A stretch of DNA of 64,000 bases from Aculops lycopersici (lineage: Eukaryota; Arthropoda; Arachnida; Trombidiformes; Eriophyidae), in assembly GCA_015350385.1 (NCBI GenBank), contig WNKI01000002.1, positions 4,396,057 through 4,460,056 of the forward strand, written 5' to 3'. Below are positions 1-8,251 of this stretch, piece by piece. Numbering within the stretch: the first letter of the stretch is position 1; each line of letters begins with the position of its first letter. The notes under the pieces are model-generated. The model was not told the DNA's origin, did no database searches, and was given only the letters and a program-made list of their open reading frames with translations. A program made the position numbers and the translations under genes.

Positions 1-288
1 CTCTCTCTGTCCGCCTGCTTCCTTTCTTTCTTTCTCTGAACTCTAAAGTCTCGAGCAACTCTAAAGTAGTGATAAATTGAGTTCGAGAGGAAACTCAATT
101 TCTCATCATCATGTTGGCAACAAAGTCTATCGGATTTTTACCTGGGAACTCAACTAAAGCTCACTGCAAGCGACACGACTAAACAAACGATGATGACGAC
201 GGCGTCGGTGGCGACGACGACGACACAGAAGAGAGAAAATCTCGCCCATTTCCTCAACTCGGCTTCACTCTTGTTGTGTATGCTAGTA

Positions 289-309
289 TGTGTGTGTGTG
301 TGTGTGTGT
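289..309. repeat. (TG)n microsatellite
   Basis: About ten uninterrupted TG units, seen directly. No function is inferred. Confidence 0.9.
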
Positions 310-531
310 CGCCCAACAAACAAATTCAATTTAAGACCACTTGTTGCTGTTGCTCCTTACCTGTGCCACCATTATGCGCGTTTGGCCAATCGAGTGGCCC
401 GCAAAACCAAAAGGTAAAGCTCCCCCGTTTGTTTGTTTGTTTTCTCAACGTTTTGTCCAAGCTCGGTCCAAGTTACCTTCCTTTTAGTCTGGTGGTCGAG
501 TGCGAGTCCAAGTCGATGTCGAAGAAAACGT

Positions 532-551
532 AGAGAGAGAGAGAGAGAGAG
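532..551. repeat. (AG)n microsatellite followed by a TTA/TTG-rich tract
   Basis: Ten AG units, followed at about 556-590 by imperfect TTA/TTG triplets. A simple-sequence tract in non-coding DNA. Confidence 0.85.
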
Positions 552-880
552 CGAGATTATTATTATAGTTATTGTTATTGTTATTACTATAACCCGGGAC
601 GATGCAAGTCGAGCCGAGTGAACGGTTCAGGTTGGTGGCGGTGCTGCTGCTGTTCAATTGGTCGTTTCTCAGTCTTGGTTTTGCCTTAAAGATGTCAAGT
701 TGTCGATGTACAAATTGAAAACGACAACAACCGAACGCTGACGTAATCCAGCGAGCGAAACCAACAGGTTGCTTCCAGTTGTTGGACGCTTCTTCTAGCC
801 CAACTCATGTTTGTTAGAAGCGGGAAACGTCACCTTCACCTGAGTTGTCTTGGCCGGCGGCTTAAGCTTCTGCGGCTACC

Positions 881-925
881 TGTTGTTGTTGCTGTTGTTG
901 CTGCTGCTGCTATTGCTACTACTAC
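881..925. repeat. Imperfect TTG/CTG/CTA triplet repeat
   Basis: Runs of TTG and CTG, then CTA units. Similar TTG/CAA triplet runs recur through the non-coding parts of the window and also inside coding sequence, where they encode polyglutamine and polyasparagine. Confidence 0.8.
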
Positions 926-1976
926 CGCCTCCTGTTAGAGTACATCTTTTAGACGCGCCGCTCCTCTACTAGCTTTGGGCACAAAGTTTCTCACACACGG
1001 TAATAGGAGGGCAAACGATAAAATTTTAAATCCAAAATTTGTCGTTTGTTTGAGTTATTGGTAGCCACTAGTTGGAACATTCTGCAGCCATTGTAGCCGC
1101 GAGCAGACTTTTCAAGCTTAATCTTCTCGCGGCTTGAAGGTTTGAAATGGAGCCGCAGAGGTTTTGTCGCAGCTTCCAACAATAAAGCTCGACACACAAA
1201 CCACATTTGAAAGCGTACAATAGATTTGGGTTATTACGTCATGCGCCGCGCTTTTGTTTCACAGCCTCAGTTGAGATGACAACCAGCGAGAGAGAATTTC
1301 GTTAAAAACATTGCCTCCCGTTGATTTGACATGTCGACTAGTGTTAAGAAACAACCTGCTCTGGTCTCTAAGTCCAAATCTTGTGATATTTTACCTGTAA
1401 GAGTGGAGAGTTGTGTAAATCGGATGCAGCAAAACTTAATCCTCTTGAGGAGAGAGTAAGATGGCAACAACAGGTGGTGGCAGTGGCGGCCGCAATGGCT
1501 CGTCACCCAAATAATTGAATTATAATATATATTCTCTCTTTCACTCCGCCGGCGACCAGATCCACGACAACAACCAAAAGTACGATCGGCAATCGATCGC
1601 TCCACTGACTCAAGGAGATTACCTGTCTTGTGTCGTCGTGGTCGTCGTTTCCATCGTCATCTTATTGTCTTCTCGCTCAAGTGGCAGCCCGTCGGCCGGT
1701 GAGTTGATCGTCGGCAGATAGAGAGGAAGCCGCGGAACCACTTGTTGTTTGCTTAACGCTTCAACTTTACCTTAACCACTAGCACAACTTGCGAACTGGC
1801 CACTAACCGCAGCCACCAATCGATCAAACGAACAGCAGCGACAGCAGAGCAAGAAACAGCACTGCAGCGCGGCACAGGTGACCGAAATTAGGGGTCACAG
1901 GTGGTTGTAGTTTTGGTCGCTCCAAAAGTCTTACTCAGTCGCTTACTTAGATTGACGTAATTGTATTATGGGAGCA

Positions 1977-1982
1977 TATAAA
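1977..1982 (+). promoter_or_regulatory. Candidate TATA box (plus strand)
   Basis: TATAAA lies in the context GCATATAAACG, 24 bp downstream of a CRE-like TGACGTAA at 1953-1960. A start site about 30 bp downstream, near 2008-2012, would give a 5' UTR of about 530 nt for the kinase gene at 2537. The call rests on motif and spacing only. Confidence 0.35.
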
Positions 1983-2536
1983 CGTTCGGCCAAGCGAACC
2001 AATTCGCAAGTTCGGACCGATTTTATTGTTATTGTCGCAATTGTTATTATTACTTACCTGTGAAAGGAATACTAACACTGTGAAGTCCGAGGAGACGATC
2101 GCCAGTGCAGTCAGCAGATCGCATCCCAGTCAATTTCCACTTGTTAACAATCGTCGTCCTCTAGAGGTGTGGAGAAAAGGAAGAGTCCCCTCTTTTCTTT
2201 CTTCCACATGATTGCACTAAATTTTGTGATGCTCTGCTCTGGATTTATCCTCGAGTTGAAAAAACTACGGCAAATTTTCCCACTAACTCGATGTGTTGTT
2301 GCATGGAGTGATTGCGGTTGCAATATCAACAATGAGAACCTGTTACCCAATCTACGTCTTTAGATGGACATTCAATTCACGCGTGTCGCAACCACCTGCA
2401 ATCGTTTCATTAACCATCTATTGTCTCGAGCAATCAAAATCCACATTGATTGACTCGTCCCCAACTTGGACTTGTTATTTATTAGGCTCCTGTTGCTAAA
2501 GACAAGCCCAACTCCCTTATTTACATTCACATCCTG

Positions 2537-3496
2537 ATGGCCAAACGATCGATGAAATCTCAGAACAAATCGGCTTTCAATGATGTTGTTGGCTGCATAG
2601 TAGCAGGTAAATTTAAATTAGTCAAATTACTCGGCAGTGGCTCCTATGGGGCTGTTTATTTAGGTAAAAATATGGTAACTAATGAGCTGGTCGCGGTTAA
2701 ATTAGAGCACAAGGCCACAAAGGCGCCGCAACTGCCGCTTGAGTATAGATTTATTAAGATGATTGGACAAACAGAGGGATTTCCGCATATAATTAAGATA
2801 GATGAGTGTGCAAATACGTATCACGCAATGGTTATGGAATTACTTGGTCCCTCATTGGAAGAGGTGTTCAATATCTGCGATCGGCGCCTGAGTTTAAAAT
2901 CTGTTTTGTATCTATCCCTTCAATTGTTATCGAGATTTCAAACGCTACATTCTAAAAACATTATCTATCGCGATGTAAAACCAGAAAACTTTCTCTTGGG
3001 AAGACCAGGAATGGAAAAGGAGAATATTGTGCACATTATCGACTATGGACTCGCAAAGGAGTACATTAATCCCGATTCAGGTACGCATATAGCGTTCAGG
3101 GGTCAAAAGGGTGCCATTGGAACGGCCAGGTATATGAGTGTAAATACTCACATGGGTAGGGAGCAAAGCAGACGAGACGACTTGGAGGCACTGGGCTATG
3201 TTTTGGTCTATCTAATGAGAGGCTCACTACCTTGGCAGGGTCTACCTGCTACAGATCACCGGGAAAGGATGAAAAAGATTGGCGATATGAAGAAGAAGTT
3301 GCCCTTAGAGGAGATTTGCTCTCGGTGTCCAGAGGAATTTGTAAGCTACCTGAGGTATGTAAAACATTTAGACTTTTACGAAGCGCCAGATTACGACTAT
3401 CTGAGGAAACTCTTCTTCGATTTGTTCATTCAAAATAGATTTGTCGATGATGGAAACTACGATTGGACAGGTAAATTTGAATCAAAAACAGCATAA
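2537..3496 (+). CDS. Casein kinase 1 family protein kinase, gamma-like, short form
   Basis: A Ser/Thr kinase of 319 residues, almost all kinase domain. Visible elements are the glycine loop GSGSYG (33-38), the ATP-binding lysine in VAVKLE (K55), the catalytic loop YRDVKPEN (D146) and the CK1 signature around RYMSVNTH...QSRRDDLEALGY. The stretch LDFYEAPDYDYLRKLF and the preceding HIIDYGLAKEYINP resemble CK1-gamma (Drosophila gilgamesh) more than alpha, delta or epsilon. CK1-gamma proteins normally act at the plasma membrane in Wnt and trafficking signalling through a palmitoylated C-terminal tail. This protein stops right after the kinase domain and has no cysteine-rich tail. The usual DFG is DYG (169-171). 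The ATG at 2537 begins a complete N-lobe. It could be a diverged retrocopy of a canonical CK1-gamma gene. The family call is firm and the subfamily probable. Confidence 0.88.
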   Translation: MAKRSMKSQNKSAFNDVVGCIVAGKFKLVKLLGSGSYGAVYLGKNMVTNELVAVKLEHKATKAPQLPLEYRFIKMIGQTEGFPHIIKIDECANTYHAMVMELLGPSLEEVFNICDRRLSLKSVLYLSLQLLSRFQTLHSKNIIYRDVKPENFLLGRPGMEKENIVHIIDYGLAKEYINPDSGTHIAFRGQKGAIGTARYMSVNTHMGREQSRRDDLEALGYVLVYLMRGSLPWQGLPATDHRERMKKIGDMKKKLPLEEICSRCPEEFVSYLRYVKHLDFYEAPDYDYLRKLFFDLFIQNRFVDDGNYDWTGKFESKTA

Positions 3497-3572
3497 GTTG
3501 TGATTCGCATATAGCAAACAAATGGTCTTTCAATCTTAATAATAATTTATAAAACAACACCTAGTCGCATTA

Positions 3573-3578
3573 GTTTAT
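3573..3578 (-). terminator. Polyadenylation signal of the flippase gene
   Basis: TTTATT on the plus strand reads AATAAA on the minus strand, 39 nt past the flippase stop codon. It lies within the 120-bp gap between two convergent genes. Confidence 0.6.
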
Positions 3579-3606
3579 TGTTGTAAGTTGTTGTTATATT
3601 TGTATA

Positions 3607-3612
3607 AATAAA
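3607..3612 (+). terminator. Polyadenylation signal of the CK1-like gene
   Basis: AATAAA lies 110 nt past the kinase stop codon and only 4 nt before the stop codon of the convergent flippase gene. Cleavage 10-30 nt downstream would fall inside the antisense coding sequence. Confidence 0.6.
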
Positions 3613-3616
3613 TTAA

Positions 3617-6600
3617 CTAGCCTTTGTCCTCGTGGATCATTCGGTTTACCTGGCGTCTAGTCGTGATGCGATCATAGACGAACCAAATGAAATCCGGTAC
3701 CAAGGCTGCACTTGTTGTTACTAGAATGGCTAACCAAAATTTTTTTGTCGCTATGAAAGTTGAAAAATTTTTATGAAATGAAATGTCGCCTAAATATGGG
3801 GTCAAGTCAATGAGACTGTAGCCATAGAATGATAATGGTAATAGGATACAAGATGATATGGCACTCAAATTAAAAAGAAACGAATGCCTTCGTGCTAACA
3901 GGTAAAGTTTGATTGTTCCTACAAATATAATAACGAAATAAATTATCACAGCAAAGCCAGAAACTTTGGGCATCTCACCGAGCTGAAAACTTTGTTCGCC
4001 TGACGGCGACCAATAGGGTGAGACTAGATAATATAAGCAGAAGAATGATATTGCAGCCTGGATGGTGGCCAATGCTAGCCAGCAGGCAAAGTTGATCAAT
4101 GTTAACTGGCTATTGTGCTTATTGAGCTTGTATAAGGTGGGATATTTTTCCAACATTTGTTCAGGTAAATGGATCTCGTGTAGGCCATAGACTAATATTG
4201 GCAACGAGGTAAATACTAAATTGTAACATATCAACTCTATGGGATGATAGAGGCTAACACCTGACGACAGACTATAGAATGAGAATATGAACTGAGGGCA
4301 TACGAATAATAAGTTCTTGTAGAAGAAGAACTGGACCAGATTTGCTGTTCGGTGGTAGAATAAGTTTCCATGGACAAAGAATAATCTATTTAGCATGTGA
4401 AATCGATTGATGGCAAAGTCACTGCTATTCACTGCTTGTCTACCCTCCTTTCCGATAATTCCAATACCGACATGAGACTCTTGAATCATTGAGACATCAT
4501 TAGCCCCATCACCTATGGCCGCGGTCACTGGGTGGTCACTATCTGACTTGACTAGAGCAACAATCTCGGCTTTTTGCAAAGGAGATAGACGACAACCTAA
4601 GACACAGGTACAAGTTTTGCATATAGCAGCAAAGTCATCTTTTGCATACTTGAGTGCATAGTATAAACTTCGACCATCAATGATCAGAGCAAATTTCGGT
4701 GGATTTGAGGTCGCTTTTGAGTCAACATCGTAATTTACCACTGGACATCCAAAATTGATGGGTTTTTTCACATGCTTATTTGACAATGTTGTCGGCGATT
4801 GTGGTCCGTTACTATTGTGAGTTCGACTAACAGAACACGACTGACTTAGGTCTGTTCTGCTGCCTGTTAGTTGGGCAATTTGACGCTTGAAATTGTTGAT
4901 GGCCTCGAGGCAACTCTTAGAGTCTTGTTGGCGGACCAAATAGAACGAGACCATTCCTCTATCGAGCACTTTGCATAGACTAGCCACTGAGATTGCAGTC
5001 TCCACTTTATCTCCAGTTAGTAGCCAAATCTTGATGCCGGCATCTTTGAGATTCGCTATGGTTTCCGGAACTCCAGCTTGGAGTGAGTCCTCTACTGCTG
5101 TGGTGCCAATTAACCTGAGATCACTTTCCGCCCTTTTATATACAATATTCAATAGATGATTTCTATCCTGTTGCGCCATTCGAGCATCTTTCAAATCGTT
5201 GATCAAGTTCTCATACTCTTGTTTGGCTACACTTTTCCTGGCCACCAACATAGTCCTTAAGCCAGATTCAGCAAAAGCCTCGAAATGAGCCAGGCTAATG
5301 TTAATTATCTGTTCCTCTTCAGAGGAAAGGTGGTTCATCTTGATGCAATCTAACAAACTTTCGCTACCTTTTGCGACCAATATTATGCAATCTTGATCAC
5401 AGTCTAGATATAAAACACTCATACGTTTCCTTACTGATGTAAAGTCAAAGCTAGTCAATCTCTTGAAATGTCTAACTATATACTTGTCTGTAGAGTTCTT
5501 GGTTTCAACGACAGGTTTATATTGTCCCGAGACTTGAGTTGCTCCGATACTTTCAACCCTCGCTTTCGACTTAGGAATTGAGGGAGACGTTGGCTTTTTA
5601 GGGTGTGTAGTTGCATCAATATTATCAACTTGATGCTTTCGCCTCTTTAGGGTACCTAGCGATTCGCTTCTCTCAATGGCTATGTAGCATTCCTGCTCAC
5701 TTGACTTGCACATGGTTAGACCGATTAGATTTGCTGCTGAAATTAGCGACTCCTCGTCCGGTGAGGCCGATTGAAAGTCGTATTGATTTCCTATCTTGTC
5801 AGGCAAACAATCGGCTATTGGTAAACTTTCGTTGACTGTTATTGTTGAACAAAGACATAAACAGATAAAAAAGTCCGCTACATTTTGGTGTTTTTGCAAA
5901 TCATTAACAATCTCCAGTTTATCAATTTGAGGTACTTTCTTGTGATCAAAATGCAACTCTTTGACACTCCCACTCCGACTACCACCCTTGGCCATGTTAA
6001 CTGCGGTGGGCGTGACGAAGGCATACCTATTGGTCGCAACAGACGCTATTTTCTTGACAACCTGTGGAATGTGCATTGAGTGAAGGCCGGGTGGTTGTAA
6101 GTATAGCCGACTATCGATTGATCTATAAAGTTTGCCATGAGCAGAACAAGCCATAAAAATCATTTTGTTTTCAGTTAATGTTCCAGTTTTGTCTGAAAAC
6201 AGCACCTCAACTTGGCCCAAATCTTCGTTTAAATCTGACGAATTGCATCTAGCACCCTCTTCAGCTTGAACCTTCTTTGTCTGTTTGGCTCTCTTAGTTG
6301 TCGACTCATCTGTGGTGGTACTTTGGTCAGTCTTTATATTTGTATGCGAATCAAAGCTATCTATTTGCGAGATGGTCCTCCAAACTGTTGATTTCAAATT
6401 CTTATCGTGAATCACTGATAGGGTACCAAGGAACTTGACAAATTCCAATGTTACGTTTAGCGAGATGGGGACTAGGTAATTGTATAATAGAAAATGTGTC
6501 AGCAGTACCTTCACAAAGGAATCTGTTTTCATTATAGCCTCAGCAACAAACGCATACCTCGTTGACACCGATCCGGATCTAAAGTTGAAAGCACCAATCA

Positions 6601-7921
6601 GAGTTGCAGCCATCAATATGAGAAAGGCAAGCATTAGAAATATGTTGATTCTCGCCTCAATGGAGGAAAATTTGTTTGGCTTTACATGAGAATTGTGGGC
6701 TAATTTGGTATCCTTGCCAGTGTAAACCACAAGGCCATAAATGAAGGCAGTGTTACGAAGTCGCGAGGCGCGCAATAATAAATTTGTTATATCCAATGGA
6801 ATTTCAAAGAACTCCATTTCATTCTTGCTATCACTTGCAACATCAATCACACCCTCAATTGGATGTCTCAATGACTTTCTCAACTGCATGCTCATTTTTT
6901 TCCTCCTAATACGACGATAAATTGTATATAAAATAGATGGCGGCGATTCACTACGCCTCGATGTCGAATTGGCCCCAATGGACCCCTTTTGTTGTTTTAG
7001 TTGCGTTTGATGCTGCTGCTGCTGGCTCTGTTCTGCATTCAAGCTTTCAAGGAGTCGCGCATAGGAATCTTTGTTCTTTGGAGCACGTAGATTACCATTG
7101 AACTCATACAACGTGGCATTGGGTATCTCACACTCGACAACCAAGAGGGTATCGTCGACCACATTTATTGCTCCAATCTCATTCTTAATATTGAAACAAC
7201 TTCTACTTTTCAGACTGGTTTCACCATCCAGATTCGAAGTTGTTACGTAACATCTATCACCATGACCACTAGCTGCAAGTAGGATCATATCACAAGGAAT
7301 CTCTTCGTTGTTTTTAACATAAACAAAATCACCAACTCTAATATCCTTCGATCGAATCCTAACTAGCTTCTTGTTTCGTAACACATGACACATTCGATTG
7401 TTAACCTCGCGATCTAGCTTATGCCTAAGATAATCCTCATAAGCTTGTTTAATTGCTGATGTCGAGACAACAAATAGTAGGGGAAGCAAACTGGTGGTCG
7501 GACCCACAGGGCTATAGGGTAGAACAATTTGAATAATGGCCGTGGTTAGAAAATAAAAGTTGGCAAGCCTTCGGAATTGTTCAAATAAATTTTTAGGAAA
7601 GAAATCTAACAATGTATATTTAGATGTTCGCCATTCATTTGAGGGAAAGGGACCAAATTCAATGTCATCCTTAGAACCAATGGAAATACTGCTGGCGGTT
7701 AGTGACGATTGGTCAAATCTCCGCCGACCGAATGAGAAAAGTTTGGTAAGCCAGCCGATTGCACTAGTTCCACTACTAAGCAAACTATTGCTAGTTATCG
7801 ACCATGGCATCGAGGGATTATGTCGGTCAACTACAATAACTCTATTTCTCAAGCTGCCGCGCTCTTGTTGGATTTCATTGGAGGATCTGGCCTCAAAGGA
7901 ATGGACGTTAGCGCCTTCCAT
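3617..7921 (-). CDS. ATP11: P4-type ATPase (phospholipid flippase), ATP11-like
   Basis: A protein of 1,434 residues that should flip aminophospholipids from the outer to the cytosolic leaflet of plasma or endosomal membranes, normally with a CDC50 partner. Visible in order: the N-terminal family motif NLFEQFRRLANFYFL, the actuator motif LDGETS (about residue 230), PISL in a membrane helix, the phosphorylation motif DKTGTLTEN (aspartate about residue 577), SPDEESL and the nucleotide-domain region, GIKIWLLTGDK, and the hinge GDGANDVSMIQ, then six or so C-terminal membrane segments. The motifs AGIKIWLLTGDK, CRLSPLQKA and GIGIIGKEGRQA favour the ATP11 branch. It is about 250 residues longer than usual because of hydrophilic inserts, including a Gln-rich one near residue 300 and Lys/Ser-rich ones in the cytosolic domains. 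DGETS replaces the usual DGETN. The gene is a single exon and converges on the kinase gene. Confidence 0.93.
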   Translation of the reverse strand: MEGANVHSFEARSSNEIQQERGSLRNRVIVVDRHNPSMPWSITSNSLLSSGTSAIGWLTKLFSFGRRRFDQSSLTASSISIGSKDDIEFGPFPSNEWRTSKYTLLDFFPKNLFEQFRRLANFYFLTTAIIQIVLPYSPVGPTTSLLPLLFVVSTSAIKQAYEDYLRHKLDREVNNRMCHVLRNKKLVRIRSKDIRVGDFVYVKNNEEIPCDMILLAASGHGDRCYVTTSNLDGETSLKSRSCFNIKNEIGAINVVDDTLLVVECEIPNATLYEFNGNLRAPKNKDSYARLLESLNAEQSQQQQHQTQLKQQKGSIGANSTSRRSESPPSILYTIYRRIRRKKMSMQLRKSLRHPIEGVIDVASDSKNEMEFFEIPLDITNLLLRASRLRNTAFIYGLVVYTGKDTKLAHNSHVKPNKFSSIEARINIFLMLAFLILMAATLIGAFNFRSGSVSTRYAFVAEAIMKTDSFVKVLLTHFLLYNYLVPISLNVTLEFVKFLGTLSVIHDKNLKSTVWRTISQIDSFDSHTNIKTDQSTTTDESTTKRAKQTKKVQAEEGARCNSSDLNEDLGQVEVLFSDKTGTLTENKMIFMACSAHGKLYRSIDSRLYLQPPGLHSMHIPQVVKKIASVATNRYAFVTPTAVNMAKGGSRSGSVKELHFDHKKVPQIDKLEIVNDLQKHQNVADFFICLCLCSTITVNESLPIADCLPDKIGNQYDFQSASPDEESLISAANLIGLTMCKSSEQECYIAIERSESLGTLKRRKHQVDNIDATTHPKKPTSPSIPKSKARVESIGATQVSGQYKPVVETKNSTDKYIVRHFKRLTSFDFTSVRKRMSVLYLDCDQDCIILVAKGSESLLDCIKMNHLSSEEEQIINISLAHFEAFAESGLRTMLVARKSVAKQEYENLINDLKDARMAQQDRNHLLNIVYKRAESDLRLIGTTAVEDSLQAGVPETIANLKDAGIKIWLLTGDKVETAISVASLCKVLDRGMVSFYLVRQQDSKSCLEAINNFKRQIAQLTGSRTDLSQSCSVSRTHNSNGPQSPTTLSNKHVKKPINFGCPVVNYDVDSKATSNPPKFALIIDGRSLYYALKYAKDDFAAICKTCTCVLGCRLSPLQKAEIVALVKSDSDHPVTAAIGDGANDVSMIQESHVGIGIIGKEGRQAVNSSDFAINRFHMLNRLFFVHGNLFYHRTANLVQFFFYKNLLFVCPQFIFSFYSLSSGVSLYHPIELICYNLVFTSLPILVYGLHEIHLPEQMLEKYPTLYKLNKHNSQLTLINFACWLALATIQAAISFFCLYYLVSPYWSPSGEQSFQLGEMPKVSGFAVIIYFVIIFVGTIKLYLLARRHSFLFNLSAISSCILLPLSFYGYSLIDLTPYLGDISFHKNFSTFIATKKFWLAILVTTSAALVPDFIWFVYDRITTRRQVNRMIHEDKG

Positions 7922-8251
7922 TGGGTTGTAAATATCAGCCCTCTATTTCGAATGCCACAACCTAGGCTAATACATGTATATTGGTGAAATGTTGACCGGT
8001 TTGACGTTAAGAAGGACGGTGGACATGGTCGTTTGGCCAACCAGGTAGCAAAGAAAAAGAGAGTCAGTGTTTTGTGAGTGATTTGCCAGAAAAAATGGCG
8101 GTTTGAGGATTGATCAGACGACCAATTTACTCAACGGAATTGCTTGTCAGTTGGCTTACAAGGTCACCATAGATTAATTACTTCATCAATCCTCAAATAT
8201 AATTATAAAGAATCACCTGGATTCCTTGTTAAATATTAGATCTTCAAAAGA
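7922..8251. promoter_or_regulatory. Divergent intergenic region, flippase (-) / orphan membrane protein (+)
   Basis: These 330 bp separate two divergently transcribed start codons and so should contain both promoters. No TATA box is obvious. Reading frames crossing it are short and unconvincing. Confidence 0.45.

Larger units (their letters stand above)
1..2536. other. Non-coding region left of the CK1-like gene
   Basis: No reading frame here looks like protein. Candidate frames are short, low in complexity and dominated by simple repeats. The stretch holds TG, GA, TTA and TTG/CTG microsatellites. It also holds five copies of the 7-mer CAGGTAA in minus orientation (about 134-143, 355-363, 1391-1398, 1617-1625 and 2051-2060), and I saw none in plus orientation. 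These match splice donors and suggest alternative 5' exons of a minus-strand gene lying left of the window. A TATA-like element on the plus strand lies at 1977-1982. The 5' UTR of the downstream kinase gene probably occupies part of 2000-2536. Confidence 0.5.
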
